DNA of 64,000 bases. It comes from Pomacea canaliculata. Lineage: Eukaryota > Mollusca > Gastropoda > Architaenioglossa > Ampullariidae. A model generated the notes under the pieces. It was not told the DNA's origin and ran no database searches. It saw only the letters and a list, made by a program, of their open reading frames with translations. The DNA is taken from assembly GCF_003073045.1 (NCBI RefSeq), contig NC_037590.1, positions 35,658,327 to 35,722,326 on the forward strand. The letters run 5' to 3'. Shown here piece by piece: positions 46,046 to 58,532 of the stretch (positions are counted from its first letter, which is position 1; each line of letters starts with the position of its first letter). The translations under genes and the position numbers were made by a program.

Positions 46046-49000
46046 TCAATCATTCTCTTGCTTCACCCCATCAGTTCCGGTCTTTATTTCGACAGCTGAT
46101 TTCTCATGTTTCTCACTTTTCACAGGTGTGTTTTTAGCATCTTCAGTCTTAACTTCCATTGCTTGAGGCTCACAACTTTCTGCCTCAGCTTGTACAGACA
46201 GAGACTTGTCATCTTTTTTCATCGCTTTAGGTTTGGGTTCCCCATCTGTAAGATATACATTTGTATCTGTTTCAAGCCACTACTTAATGCACTTTATCAT
46301 GAAAACCACGTGATGGACAGAACATATTAAAGAAGAGTTATATGTTGCACAAAGATAAAAAAGGAGACACTTTGTAACACCTTAATACTATGTTTATCAC
46401 ATCACTTAACAGAACAAGTGTGTGAATCAATTGGCTAATACTCCCACTCTCTCCTTCCATGTAGCACATTCTCTTAATTTTCTGTAGTCTCATAAACATA
46501 TTGACAACACCTAAAAACTCAAACACTACTGCCAAGAATTTGGAAAATACAATTCCTTTCTTTGCCCACATTCACAGTAAGTGGTAGGGGTGGGATGAAT
46601 TGTGAGACTTACCCTCATCACCTCCATGGCTGCCCTTCTCATTGCCCTGTTGCAGAAAAGGAACAGTTTATTAAGTTCCCAAGATACAAATTCTGTTTAT
46701 AAATATAAACATACACATATTAATCTACTGTAAAGTTGTTACACAGGAACAGTTTTTTATTTGGGTACTCAGAGATGAGAGCTACAGCAGAGGCTCAAGC
46801 TTCATCGGCTAAAAAGATCAAAAACTATTTCAACTGCTAAAGGCAGCATAAGTTGATTCTAGAATGACGAAAGCAATCTTCACAGAATCTGGCATTAGCG
46901 ACAGTGCTAAAGCATAATGTATTTTCAGAAACTGTCCTCAAAGCAGTGAGTAAAGCTATGGATGCAAAACATTAAACACTATGCGAGTACAGTTCTGCAA
47001 ATAGTGATGTTATTTTTGTTGGGAAGGGAATTTATAGTAAAATATAATAAATACCATCATCATACAAACCTTTCTTGATTTAAAGCCACCTTTCCTCTTA
47101 CGTGACTGAGACTGTTGATTTCTTCTTCTATTACTACGTTCTGCCAAATCCCGGAACATTTTGCGCCAGTACTCCAGCTCCTCTTCACCTTCAGACATGG
47201 AATAACCGTTGCATGAATTTAAACTACCACATACATTATTGAGTGCTAACTAGTAGCTTTTTATTTTTAAAGAGTGCACTCCGACCCTAAAGGCTCAAGT
47301 TTAGTCAAAGGCTGATGGAACACAGCCATATGATGCCTGTACATAATAACAAAATCAGATAAGGTCTAAGCTCATTTTCCTTGTCACTGCACTCAGTTGT
47401 GGACCACACAAGGCTTCTGTCAAACAGTTGTCTGGGATCAGTTGTGGCAAGATAATGAGCAAGGGCTCTGTCTGCATCTAACTGGTTTGATCACTATCAC
47501 ACTGAAATATTGTCAAGATGACTCCTTTAAAAAGTCAATTTAACACCTGCTAAAGAATTTAAAAAAGTATCCACCTTCCAAAATGCGAGTTTCTAACTCT
47601 GCTTCTTTAATGACAATCTTGCCCTCTCCTGCTTCCAGTGCTTTCTCCCTCACACTTTGAGCATTGCCTTCACCAAAACGGACTAAAGCCTGGAACACAA
47701 ACAAGATCCTGATTAAAAATAAGTTGACAAAACGCAACACAAATCCACTACATAGGCACACATACACAGCAATCCACACATTAATAGGTTTTCACCTTAT
47801 CTTCGCCTTGATTAAATTCCACCCAGGCAACTTTCCCAAACTTTTCAAAAAATCCTTTAATATCTTCTAGTTTTGTTTCAGCTGGAAGTCCTTTCATGAA
47901 TAGGACAGCACCCTTTGTAATTTTCTCTTGCAGGGTCTGAAACATAACAAGATGTTCATTAAACTTTTTTCAAGATCATCAAACATTGCAAGTATGTATA
48001 TTCCAAATTAAAATGTTGAAGGAAGAAAGCAGGGCTTCTGCTTACGCAAAAAATTGCGTACAGCACGCATTAAAAGTTCGGAGGACCCCTTCAATTTTCG
48101 TCAATGGGGTCCCCTTCAAATTTTGGCGAACAACAGGGACCCCTTAAAAATCTGAAGAAAGGGTCCCTGGGACCCCAAAGAATTTAGCCTTAGCAGAAGC
48201 CCTAAAGAAAGTACCCCCAATTTCAAGAAGATATGACTTAATGAAAATATCATGTGCTCACAACTTCAGTCTGTAAACATCTTACACACTTACAAACAAA
48301 ATGTCTTAAATAAATCATAAATAAAACAAATAACATAAAGAAATAAAAAAAATACATTCAAGTGTATGTTGTTTATGCTGCAGCCTACTTGAAATTCCAG
48401 TCCTAATAATTAACAAAACTACGTGTGTTCTTTCGCCAAATATACACTAGAGCAGATCTCTTTTTGTAATGATTACAAGAAACACTTTGCTACATGATAT
48501 CTGTGCAGAAATACATGCCAAGGCAAACATGTACATTTATAATCACAAAAAAAAAAAAAAAAGCTTGACTTAGCCTGTAATTTAACATACCTTATCTTCT
48601 TCTGCCTTCTTTTCTTGTCTGTTAAAAAAAAAAAAAAAAAAATAAACTCAGATGTCTGTGATCAAAATATCATTTTTTCCACATTTTTTATTTAAAAAGG
48701 TGCATATCATTCAACAGTCAAAAGCTTGTCTTACTTTCCTTATTTTCTATGGAAACAAGAGAAAATAAATTAAATTAAAAAATATCTTCACCTAACAATT
48801 AATAAAGAAAAATACTTAATTTTAAAAAAATGTTTGGAAATGAAGTTCAATGGAATATTGTGTTGTTCTTTAATGTATCTGTGTAAGATCGGTAACTACT
48901 GTCTCTGTCACAGTGGCGTAGGAAATAACTCCCTGCTGACAGTGAACGGCCTTCGCACTCGCACTACCGTCTCCTCTCTACGCTAGCTCTTTGTGAGGTA

Positions 49001-52000
49001 TTACGTCTCTCATTCCTCTGTATTCCTACGCCACTGTCCCATAACAGATACTTTTAACCAAAAGAACAAAATTCATTTACAAAAGAAGTTTATAGTATTG
49101 ACAACCAAGTCCTTTTTCCTTTATGTTCATTATGGTCTGTCCACTCACCTCCATACAAGTCAGTTTACAAGGCAATACAAGTCAATACAGTAATCCCTCG
49201 CCACTTCGTGCCTCACCACTTGCAGTTTTTCATAATTAATGGGAAAAAATGATTCGCGGATCTATGCTTATTTGCAGATTTTCTGTGAAATTAGATCAGC
49301 GGAAAATATATATATTTAATGAATTTTTAGATTAATAAGAGCCCAAAATGTATTATAAAAAATATTACTTATATTAATTCTAACAGTAAAGAAATATTAT
49401 AAATAATAAAAATAATATGAATTACAGTAAATAGTACATGTATTTACTCTAAAACAAGAACCAGCATCGTTTGCCCGAGACATCTCGTGCCAACTCACAA
49501 CTGTAAACAACACATCTCGAGTTTGGTGGCTAGAGAAGCGACCAGCCAGAGAGTGCTGCAATGTATACCAGCCACCGATTGGCTCTGTACCGTGGCCCAT
49601 GTGTACTTTTCCGTCTTTTGTTCTATTACAGCTACTGTATTACTGCTACAGTACAGCACATATTATGTGTTTGTTCTTCTATTTACTGCAAAGGCACAAT
49701 AAAGGTGCAGAACAGTGTGGAAATGGTTATTAAGGATATGAGAAAGGTTTATGTAGCGTAGCAGTATGGGGGAGGGTTTATAAAGCCTTACTATAGTGTA
49801 TAAATACATAAATAGATATATCGTTTCTATTTCGCGGATTTTCGGTTATCGTGGATGTTCTAGAAGACATCTCCCGCAATAAACGAGGGATTACTGTATT
49901 TCCGCCAAAAGATATCTGATAAAAGGAAGCTACTTAGCAGCCTTCAAAAGCTTAGAAAAAGCTGCCCTTCCCTCACTTTTATATTAAGCTCCTATAGCTC
50001 TTTGTATTTCAGGATTCTTATTTATCTCTAAATTAAAAAAAAAAAAAAAAAAAAAAAAGAAAAAGTCAGGGACAATACATACGCCTTCAAAGTGTCATTT
50101 CCAAGCTTTCTCTGTTTAATTTCTTCACTCTTCTTCTTGAAGTATTCTTCCCTGCAGAAAAAAGGGAGATAATTACATATATTTATATACACACATATAA
50201 GGCCTTAGAGATATATATATTTTTTTAAAATATGGAAAACAAAATGAAGCACTAATTCTTGGATTAATCAAATAAACATTTAAGGTCAATGCAAATAAAA
50301 AAAACAACTGCCAGCTTTGTGGTTTATAAAATGACTCTGCCATGTATCATACAATGCAAATAGGTAAGTAATAGATAATAATCTATATGCTGCAATGAAA
50401 CCCACCTCCAAAATAGTGGACTTTATTTTAAGCCACAGTCTAAAAAATATGACAACGCCACAAAAACATTCTCTCTCTCTCTCTCTTTTTTTTTAAAGAA
50501 GCTCTTCAATGTATCTTCTCCACTTACTTTGTCATCTTGATGAGGCTGACATCATTGTACTGCAAATCCTGAATGGCAAGAAATTTATCTTCTTCATCTC
50601 GGTTTGAGAACACCACCATTACGCTTCCTTTGAAAGTTTTGTCATTTTTGGCTTTGCGTCGCATAAAGAGATTATCAATTTTGCCATGCTTCTCAAAGAA
50701 CTCTAATAGTGAGTCCAAAGTTGAATCTTGAGGGAAGCCTTTCTGTAATAACCAAGAATATGAAATTTTACTGTGGTTACATTATCATAATATACTAATA
50801 CAAATTTATTTTAATTGTTGATGAATATGCTGATAATTCTAAAATTTTCTCATAAGGCACAAGTCTCAAAAAGTCCTGTCAAATAATTTACAAACATGGG
50901 ATTATGTTTTAAAATATATTAATAATATCTAAAAAAAAAAAAAAAATGAAAACATAAAATCATATTCCTCAGCCTTAAAAGAAGGGTTGAAGAAAACAAC
51001 TGAAAGGAGTGATGTGGGATTGATCAGACCAAGGACTGCACCAGTTATCAAAATCTCATCCACCCCATTAAGAGGGATTACTTATTGATATATCTACTCA
51101 CAAAGGTCACAAAAATACTTACAACATATACTGATCGTGCTTGTATGTCATCTTTCCTCTCCTTTGTGTTATCAGGCAGTGGTTTCAAAGGTGAGCGTCT
51201 GATCTTTGTAGATGTCTCATCAACCTACAAGAAAATGCACCATTTTACTCAACATTATCAAATAAAATACACTGTCAGCACTGAAACAAGGTGCCTTACA
51301 TCACATTTAAGTATTAAATGCATGGCATGGAATACAGATGGCTAAGTGGACAGAGCACTGTTAAATGAATACATGCACACTTGCTACTTCTACACTAAAT
51401 AGTGCCGAATACTCCCCCATAGCTATACCAGCTGTTAATGGGGCACCTGACTCTTTGCAGTTGCAGTTAAGAAAGAAAGGCAGTGGGGTAGAGGAGATAA
51501 TAATAATAACTTATAAGTATAACGCAGCATCATGACCAAGATAAATTGCATTCTTCGCACAAAACAAAAATGATAAATACATGACAGACAGTATTATGAG
51601 GGACTTATATAATTCGTGGATAGTACTTTGTGAAAAGACGTTTTTACAGAGCATTTGAATGTTGTCATGAAGTCAGAGTGGCTAATGTTATGTGGAAGAG
51701 TTCCACTGCTTAGCAACATAGAGTGAGAACGTCTGTTGTCTGCATGTGATTGTCTTTGTGAGAGGGAAGAATAGAATGCGTGAGTCTGAAGAGGAGCGAA
51801 GGTTTCGGGCAGGAGTGTCTACAGAGAAGATTTCAGTAAAGTAGTTGGGGAAGAAGCGTTCAAAGAATCCATAGCATGGAGTTGAGAGCTTGTAGTCTAT
51901 TCTAGCTTTAACTGGAAGCCAATGAAGAGAATGAAGAATTGGTGTCACATGATCACATTTTCAAGTCTGGAAAACTCAGGGAGCAGCAGAGTTCTGGATT

Positions 52001-53104
52001 TTCTGAAGCTTATTAACGACATACTGTGGACAGCAAAGCAACAAGGAGTTGAGGTAGTCTAGTTTAGAGAGAACAAATGAGATGGGTGTTTTTACTGCAA
52101 ATAAGCTGTCTGACAACATAAGACTTGATGGCTTTCTCCACACTGCCTAAATGTTCATAAAATATAATTTTATTTAAACAAGCACATTTGAGTCAAAGGA
52201 AGAAGTTTGTTGGCGCCCCTATACTCCTCAAAGGAGCAACAAGGAATAAACTAAGAAGTATGTTGCAGTTTTTTCCTTCAACCACCTACAGACCTCAATG
52301 AGACCTGTGCTGGACTTGCGCAGGGCTGTGCAGATGGCGTCTTTGTCATCCGACAAACACTTCAGACGGTTGAAGTTCAGCATGACATCCATTGAAACCC
52401 CTAAACATGACTTGTCAAGGAAATTATTAGGTACACTGTAAAAACCCTTTAAATGTTTTCCCACATCACCCTCTGCATTCTTTGACAATTTCTGTTCAAA
52501 ATATCAAATTATTTAGAACCAAACTCTAAGAAATTATAAATAAGACATGCATAAATTTTTTCCTGAGAAGTAAATAAAACTTCTGAGACCATGACAATGT
52601 TGTGTGTGAGAGAGAGAGACAGCATATCTCCCAAATGTCAGGACAAACCTTTGGTTTTGAAAAAGGTGGATGGGTGAGAAGCAAGACACTGTTAAAAGAT
52701 ATAAGAAAAAATTAAGCCCTATCTTCTCATGCATATTTTTGTAATTCAAGGATACAGCCATCATCTTCTTTGATTTTCTCCTGCAAAAACTTGTCTTTTG
52801 GCAGATTCATGTCACCAAAATAATACTGCAAAGAAAACATTTGTTGACAAAATAATCGTATGCACGCACCTTAAAAAAAAGTAAGGGTCTCTATTACTTA
52901 TGATAATTTTCTGGTTAAGAAATCTGAATATAGCAAGTAATTGTTACAATTACCGTATTTTCTTAAGAGCTTCCTAGCACACAAGAAAATATTTATGAGA
53001 ATCAAACCAATGTAAAAAAACTAGATTTAAACCAGTACCTCAACTTGACGGATGATCCTTTTCTCAAGAGCTGTAACCTCTGACTGCCCATTTTCACCTG
53101 CCAT
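46046..53104 (-). CDS. SSB: La ribonucleoprotein (Lupus La / SSB), complete
   Basis: Nuclear RNA chaperone that binds UUU-3'OH ends of RNA polymerase III transcripts. Twelve coding exons: 53039-53104, 52756-52825, 52294-52400, 51123-51224, 50528-50742, 50083-50151, 48591-48618 (28 nt), 47796-47936, 47575-47689, 47070-47188, 46613-46646 and 46046-46245. All phases agree; product 421 residues (human 408). The La motif keeps Q20, Y23, Y24, D33, F35 and F55, the residues that hold the RNA 3' end in human La, at the same numbers. RRM1 spans about 112-186 ([17 protein letters not shown]), the xRRM about 220-304 ([20 protein letters not shown]), with helix [16 protein letters not shown] after it. 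A basic stretch [12 protein letters not shown] is a likely nuclear signal, followed by a Lys/Glu-rich tail. The introns hold a pogo-like element, two MITEs, a SINE and a LINE tail. Confidence 0.97.
48030..48204. mobile_element. hAT-like MITE, about 175 bp, in La intron 7
   Basis: The ends CAGGGCTTCTGCT and AGCAGAAGCCCTA are inverted. AAGAAAG flanks both sides (48023-48029 and 48205-48211), a 7-8 bp target duplication of hAT size. The interior is a set of GGGGACCCC-type short palindromes and has no coding capacity. Confidence 0.75.
48911..49036. mobile_element. 126-bp MITE with perfect 13-bp inverted ends
   Basis: CAGTGGCGTAGGA at the left and TCCTACGCCACTG at the right are exact reverse complements. 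The flanks (ctctgtca and tcccataa) do not form a clean target duplication, so the superfamily is uncertain; the CAGTGGCG end suggests hAT. Located in La intron 6. Confidence 0.75.
49188..49896. mobile_element. pogo/Tigger-like DNA element, about 709 bp
   Basis: The left end is CAGTAATCCCTCGCCACTTCG. The right end reads CGAGGGATTACTG, and both are flanked by TA (49186-49187 and 49897-49898), as in Tc1/mariner. The CAGTAATCCCTCG-type end with an adjoining TTATCGCG-like inner part is characteristic of the pogo/Tigger branch. The interior has no intact transposase. Located in La intron 6 next to the 126-bp MITE. Confidence 0.85.
51335..51500 (+). repeat. tRNA-derived SINE, diverged
   Basis: Plus-strand head ATGGCTAAGTGGACAGAGC (A-box-like), then CCAGCTGTTAATGGGGCACC, TGACTCTTTGCAG and AAAGGCAGTGGGG. 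The blocks have the order of the SINE at 41.5-42.1 kb. Located in La intron 3, antisense to the gene. Confidence 0.65.
51505..52140 (-). mobile_element. LINE 3'-end fragment (RT thumb and tail)
   Basis: Minus strand: [24 protein letters not shown] sequence, then [20 protein letters not shown], then [20 protein letters not shown] and AKQWNSS. This is the usual C-terminus of CR1/L2-type reverse transcriptases (LHWLPV..RI.YKL, .[11 protein letters not shown]). Ends near an (AAT)n-rich tail. 5'-truncated, in La intron 3, sense to the gene. Confidence 0.88.
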
Positions 53105-53989
53105 AATGAAAATAAATCCTGCTGGGGAGAAAAAAAAAAAAGAGATAATTTTAATTTCATGGGCCAATGACAATGTGCAGTTTATAAATAATGTAAATGA
53201 TGATGAGTATCTGTCATTTAGAAGTTACAACCTTGTTTGTTTTTTGTTTTTTTTTGAAACAAATGAATCCATCATTAAGGTATACATGCCTATAAACATT
53301 ATCCTGTACAGAACCAGGTCAAATTGTGACATCTCACTTGTACACAGCATGCCTTCATTAACATGTTCCTAGCTCTCCAATTGGTTCGGGCTTTCACAAC
53401 ATTTATATTCTTTATATCCATATACACTCCCAATGTGGATTCGTAAAAAAGTTCGTAGGATCATCGACTATGTAACACAAACTACTTACAGTATATAGAC
53501 TTAAATAGTATACAGACTTATAAGTATATACTGATAAGACTCTGCACAATATACAGCAGCTAAACAGACTATTCAACATGTAGCTTCCAGTAGTAAATGG
53601 AATACAAAACACATCCTACATCTGTGATACACTTTATTTATGCATCGTTTCTGTGCCATGTGGCAGCCCCCCCCCCCCCACCTCCCGCAAACTATCAATC
53701 ATATAGTTACACTATACAGCTTTATTACTTCAATTTTTCTTGAAATGTATTTCTTCTGGATAATCTTTTACAGATTTTTCTCGCAGCAGGCTGATACCAT
53801 TTAAAGCAACAAAAATAACACGCGAAAACTTAATTTGAACGTTTTAAAAGCAAAATGCGCGTGCATGGCCCGCGATTAGATTCTAATGCTTGAGAGATTT
53901 TTGTCACAAAACAAAATTACGTGATAAACACACGCCGAAGAATTTGAAGTTCTTTCTCTTATCTTGTGTCAAAATTATTTTATGGTTTA

Positions 53990-54205
53990 GCTCAGTACCT
54001 CAATTTCGGCGTTCTGCAACTCGATGGTATAGCACACTTGTTTCGGTTCCCTACACACGCCACACGCTTTATTTAAAATGTGGCAACTGCGCATGAACGG
54101 AAAGGCACTCGCAAGATGGCGGCGTACACAAGCGCAAGTCAGCGAGCAACCATTTGGGAAATTGTATTTTGCGGTGTGCATTATAGGAATGGCGGCCATT
54201 TTGAG
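53990..54205 (-). promoter_or_regulatory. Probable La 5' UTR exon and promoter
   Basis: The first coding exon is preceded by an acceptor (tctccccag) 17 nt before the ATG, so a non-coding first exon is expected. A donor GAG|gtactg near 54,000 fits. Two YY1-type motifs (AAGATGGCGGC near 54,113 and GAATGGCGGCCATTTT near 54,188) lie just beyond, typical of housekeeping promoters in animals. Confidence 0.5.
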
Positions 54206-54239
54206 ATCAACTAAAAAGTGCAAATTGTATTATGAATAA

Positions 54240-55285
54240 TAAGGATCAAGTATATGTATATATCAATGTTTATTTTCGTTGTCCTTTGACTATCAACATA
54301 TGACATATTTAGTCCATGAGCAGTGGCATTTAGCTTGGGGCATGATTTTTGGTTATTCTGAATCTTAAAGTTTCCCACATCCTTACTTTCCAATGATTAT
54401 AGATTTCATGTGTTCCTGGAAATAATTTCTCCTTCTGACCATCAGTATAGACTTTTTTAATGTACAGATTCAAGAGCAGGACAGTAATGCATGTCTGAAA
54501 GCTAACATGAGACTCTTAATGCACTTTGTTCAGGGTTTTATAGTCATGGCATATTAGTTGTACATTATTCAAATGAATGAGGCAATTTAATGTATTATAT
54601 GTAAATGTGATACCGTAGTGCTGGAACTGTGATGTTGCATAAAAAGACTTGCAGCCTCTTGCTGTGGTTCTTGTAATTTGCAGCGATTTCCTAAATTTCT
54701 GAGGATGTCTTAATTATTGTTGGGCAGCCAGTAAGTGAATGTTAATAAGTAAGGTTGGACAGTGTTAACAGCAGATATCATCATACAACTGTTTCAAAGA
54801 CCACAAACTAGGTCATGTCCTCCAGACCTACTCTTACAGATAAGAAGTGTGTGCATCATCCTTGATGAGAAAATAACACAGTGTTTGATGAGATGAAACA
54901 AGCAGTATTTCTGTTCATAGATGTACATTTTTTGCAACACAGGGTGGAGGAAAAATAGTGCCTACCATAAAAATGTAAATGGGAGCAAATTCCCAAATGC
55001 ATTGTATTTTATAAAACAGAGCCATATAGATCATCCCTTCCCTCACTGCAGAGCTGTGGTTCAGGGTAGGTAGCTGCTGTCCACAGGACTAAAAGTCCTA
55101 CTTGCAGATTTGCTTCCCTTGGGATGTCAAACATATCAGATGTTCTTAATACTATGTCCATTTATTAAATAGTGTTTTTTATGATTACAAATAAAGCCTT
55201 ATAAATATACTTTTAAACTGAAACTATCATGATCACACTGTTCATTATTATTCAAAAGTAACTGCAAGGCAGTGCCACTTCAGCA
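54240..55285. other. Intergenic, possible LINE-derived pieces
   Basis: AT-rich sequence without exons. A short block GGTTGGACAGTGTTAACAGC near 54,755 resembles a piece of the LINE at 56.1 kb. Confidence 0.4.
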
Positions 55286-55289
55286 AATT

Positions 55290-56330
55290 TTATAAGAGAG
55301 TTTCCATCTGTAGTGTTTCTACAACTGTTGATACATAGCATGAACAGAAATAGAGACGAGCAGCAGCCCTTGAGGGGAACCTGTACAGGTGACAAAAGGA
55401 TCTGATAGAAGACCATAAACAGAAACTCTCTGTTGCCTGTGTTAAAAAGTCCATTATCCAGAGAGTGGGATAGAATTCAGTTGTTCTCAAATGTGGTCCG
55501 GACATATGTCAGCAAAATGACGCTTCAATCGCCAGATACACTAATTAGTCCACTATTGATTTCACATGAGTTTTACTTTTTATAATTTATGTTATACTTA
55601 GTAATGCAGTAAACTTCTTCATCTTTAATTTTTATGTACGATCTGAGTACAGTGGACTTGCTGACATCCCTGTGAAGCATCTACTGCCATTTCCAACAAC
55701 TTACTGTTGCAAGTGGATTTTTAACACAAGTTGGACTGAAAAGAAATAAGAGAAGCCGGTTGAATGTAGAATTTGACATGAGATTGAAGCTCTCCAACAT
55801 TGATCACCTATTATCACCTTAATATCTAATCAAAAACAACTAAATTCATCGCATAACATTTTAATTAATAAAAAAAAATTTCGAAGTATGTGATTTTATG
55901 TAAACTTATTACTTGTAATAAAAGTACATTTTGTTTTGAATTGTAATGAAACAATTTTGGTAATTTAAATTTGAAATTCACGGTACAGAGGGATTTTAGA
56001 CCTTGATGGTCCACCGTATTTTTTTACTTTATTAAAGTGGTTAGCCGTCCGAAATACTTTGAGAACCACTGGGATAGATGGAAGTCTGAAACTAGACTCT
56101 CTGCTAACAAGTGAGGTTGGACAGTGTTAAAAGCAGAAGAAAACCCAGTATGAGCTCTAGGTTTTTCCAGGAGTCTGTACAGAGCATTTAGCATAAACAG
56201 CTTAGCATCATGGACACCTCTTCCAGCTCTGTAGGCTAACTGCAGCGGGTCAAGACAATGATCAACAGCGGTCATAACCTCGCTCAGAGCTTGTAATAGT
56301 CCAGTCAAATACGGAAAAAATCCGATGTGA
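55290..56330 (-). mobile_element. Degraded LINE reverse transcriptase interrupted by a hAT element
   Basis: Minus strand before the insertion: LDPLQLAYRAGRGVHDAKLF, LYRLLEKPRAHTG, FSSAFNTVQPHLLAESL. After it: WIMDFLTQATESFCLW and an SPVQVPLKG-like block with the following core. Together these are consecutive parts of an RT domain (Q.AYR..RG..DA, FSSAFNT, LT.RT..V, TG.PQG). Frameshifts throughout. Confidence 0.85.
55478..56071 (+). mobile_element. hAT element with transposase C-terminal remnant
   Basis: Left end CAGTTGTTCTCAAATGTGGT, right end ACTTTGAGAACCACTG. Near-identical flanks GGATAGAA and GGATAGAT indicate a decayed 8-bp target duplication. The interior (about 55,655-55,830) encodes DIPVKHLLPFPTTYCCKW and, after a frameshift, RSRLNVEFDMRLKLSNID, the C-terminal dimerisation region of hAT transposases. 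Same family as the 373-bp MITE at 41.6 kb. Confidence 0.88.
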
Positions 56331-57239
56331 AAGAACGGGCATATACAGTCTATAATCACAAAGAAATTGAATATATAATTAGGTATAGAGATTTTTCTTT
56401 TTATTACGGAAATGACATCTTCCTTCTTTACTACTAATCCACCAGCAGTCTTAACTTGGCATCTAAAGATAAATTTTGCTAGCCTATTACTTTTTGGTTC
56501 AGACTTCTTCAATCTTCTTTGACGATCCAAGTTATTTCTGAAATTTACGAGGAAGTTTTTTTTACTTTTATTCAGCTCCGATGGGCAGATGATTTATTAC
56601 ATGTCTCAACCTGTGTTTATATATATATCATTGTAGAGACTGTCCCTGTTCCTTTACATATCAGAATAGTTGAGATTACTCTCACCAAAACATTCATTAC
56701 ATTAACTTTGTATTGTTCCTTCATTAATGCTTTCACAGTGTTTTGGCCCTTTCCTAAATTGTATGGGTCTGTCACAAAGCTCAGAATTTTTTTTTTTCTT
56801 GAGGAAAGGTCCCCTACCCCAACCACCACCAGCAAACCCTCTATCTGACAAGACAACGGCTTTTGACCTAGCCTGGGGGAAGGCGGAGGGCGCCCTTGCT
56901 CCGTCGGTAAAACTTCAAAACGATTATAGACAGTGCAGATGACATCCCCCTTCATTTTTTTTTTCTTGGGCTGAAACTTTTTTTCCAAAGGCGGAAATCC
57001 GCCGAGAGGCGGGAAATTACAAGTACTAAATCATACATTACAGAAGACAACAATAATTAGGATAATGATGATTATTACAATAAAAGAACACGAATAGTTT
57101 TGCGGAAAAAAATGCAGAAAGAAGAACAGATAAAAGATCAGCAAAAACACAAACCCTACTTTTTTGTAACCCCTACCTCTACTTTAATAATAATCTTGAT
57201 CAGTTAATTCAGATGAAAGCTATCAACGGCAGTCTTTTA

Positions 57240-57799
57240 TGTAGCCCTTGTCAACATTCAGGAGTAGTATTCAGTCGTGTACTCCACTGCAGAGCCGCAT
57301 TCAGTATTCGAGGAACCTAGGGTCGGAAATCCGGAGGTGGCATTTGTGGAAAATCCGTTTCCTTCTGAGCATCTCCTGTTCACCGCTGGATTTTGACATT
57401 TGCGCGACTGTGCCTTGTCTGGTACACGTGGTCACCAACGCAGTGGCCACTTGTTTGACAACTGGCTAAAGTGCTGCGTAGTCTTCGTTGAGTATTTTCA
57501 TGTGCTTGCAGAAACAAATGTAAGATTTTCAATCTGTGAACAATGGCCACCAGACTTGAAGAGAAGGACAGCGCCAGTAGACAGTATGCAATGTTAAGTG
57601 AGTCTTTGGAGTTGCAGCACACACAAGTACAGACCCAGGTCAGTTGACGGGAAAGTCTAGGAACCAGTCCACTGCTGCGAATAAGTTGGATGCTAAAGCC
57701 GAAATTCTTATTTTTGGCGAAGGTGGATGCTGAGGTTGGAAACAGAGTGGTGACCGAGGAGCAAGGCTGTGTGGGTTGACAGACCTTGTCCTCCAGACA
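57240..57799 (+). promoter_or_regulatory. 5' region of the SPFH-like gene, with a possible extra exon
   Basis: An ATG in good context at 57543 opens 32 codons (MATRLEEKDSASRQYAML..) ending at a possible donor CAG|gtcagt (57638). Splicing to an acceptor after gaaacag (57745) would stay in frame with the main gene without stops. This gives an alternative longer N-terminus. I keep 57800 as the start because it needs no assumption. Confidence 0.4.
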
Positions 57800-58486
57800 A
57801 TGGCTCACGGGACTATGGCATCTGACCCTCCGCTGGATCGTAAAGGAAGTAACCTTGCTCTTGGCCAGCGCTCTGAACGAGACGACCAGGAGGGAGCGCT
57901 CGTCCTCTTCGAGACCCTTGCACAGGTTGAACCCGACTTTAAGGTTCAAAAACGACTTCCGATTGCTGGAAGTGGGTCAGGACAAGATGGCGGTGATTTC
58001 GATCGAAAGCAGATGCTTCCCAGCAGCAGTCGAGTAAAAGAAGGGTTTGAGGAGAACTGGTCATCAGGTCTGGAAGATCGATTCCTGGTGGGACCTAGTG
58101 AAGAGAGGGGTAGAGCAGCCGTCGTCTCCTTTGAGGGAGAGGACTACTTCAACGAGGCACTTGGACAGGAAGAAATAGAAATGGTGTGTATATGTACAGT
58201 AGGAGTCTTGCAGTTTAATTATGTAACTTTCTTCCTGTCTGTATGTCTGTGTATCTTTCCTTTACAAACAAAGAATTTCTGGTTTGTACTTTCAGGAAAC
58301 ACTGCATCATTACTCCGTCAGGCAAGATTCCTACATGGTAAGATATTAGCCATTAATGTATATAATTTTGCCTCAGCTCTAATAGTACTTCTCAAAGACT
58401 GACCCTTAAAGCCATAAAACCACACTTAAATCTTAATTTGGTGTCTTATTTGCTAAAGTGTCTACTTCCAATCAATCAATCAACCC

Positions 58487-58532
<46 letters not shown>

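Noticed and set aside
57380..57949. 189-codon minus-strand open frame opposite the start of the SPFH-like gene
   Set aside because: It overlaps the coding exon on the other strand, where codon constraint keeps stops away, and has no recognised motif.
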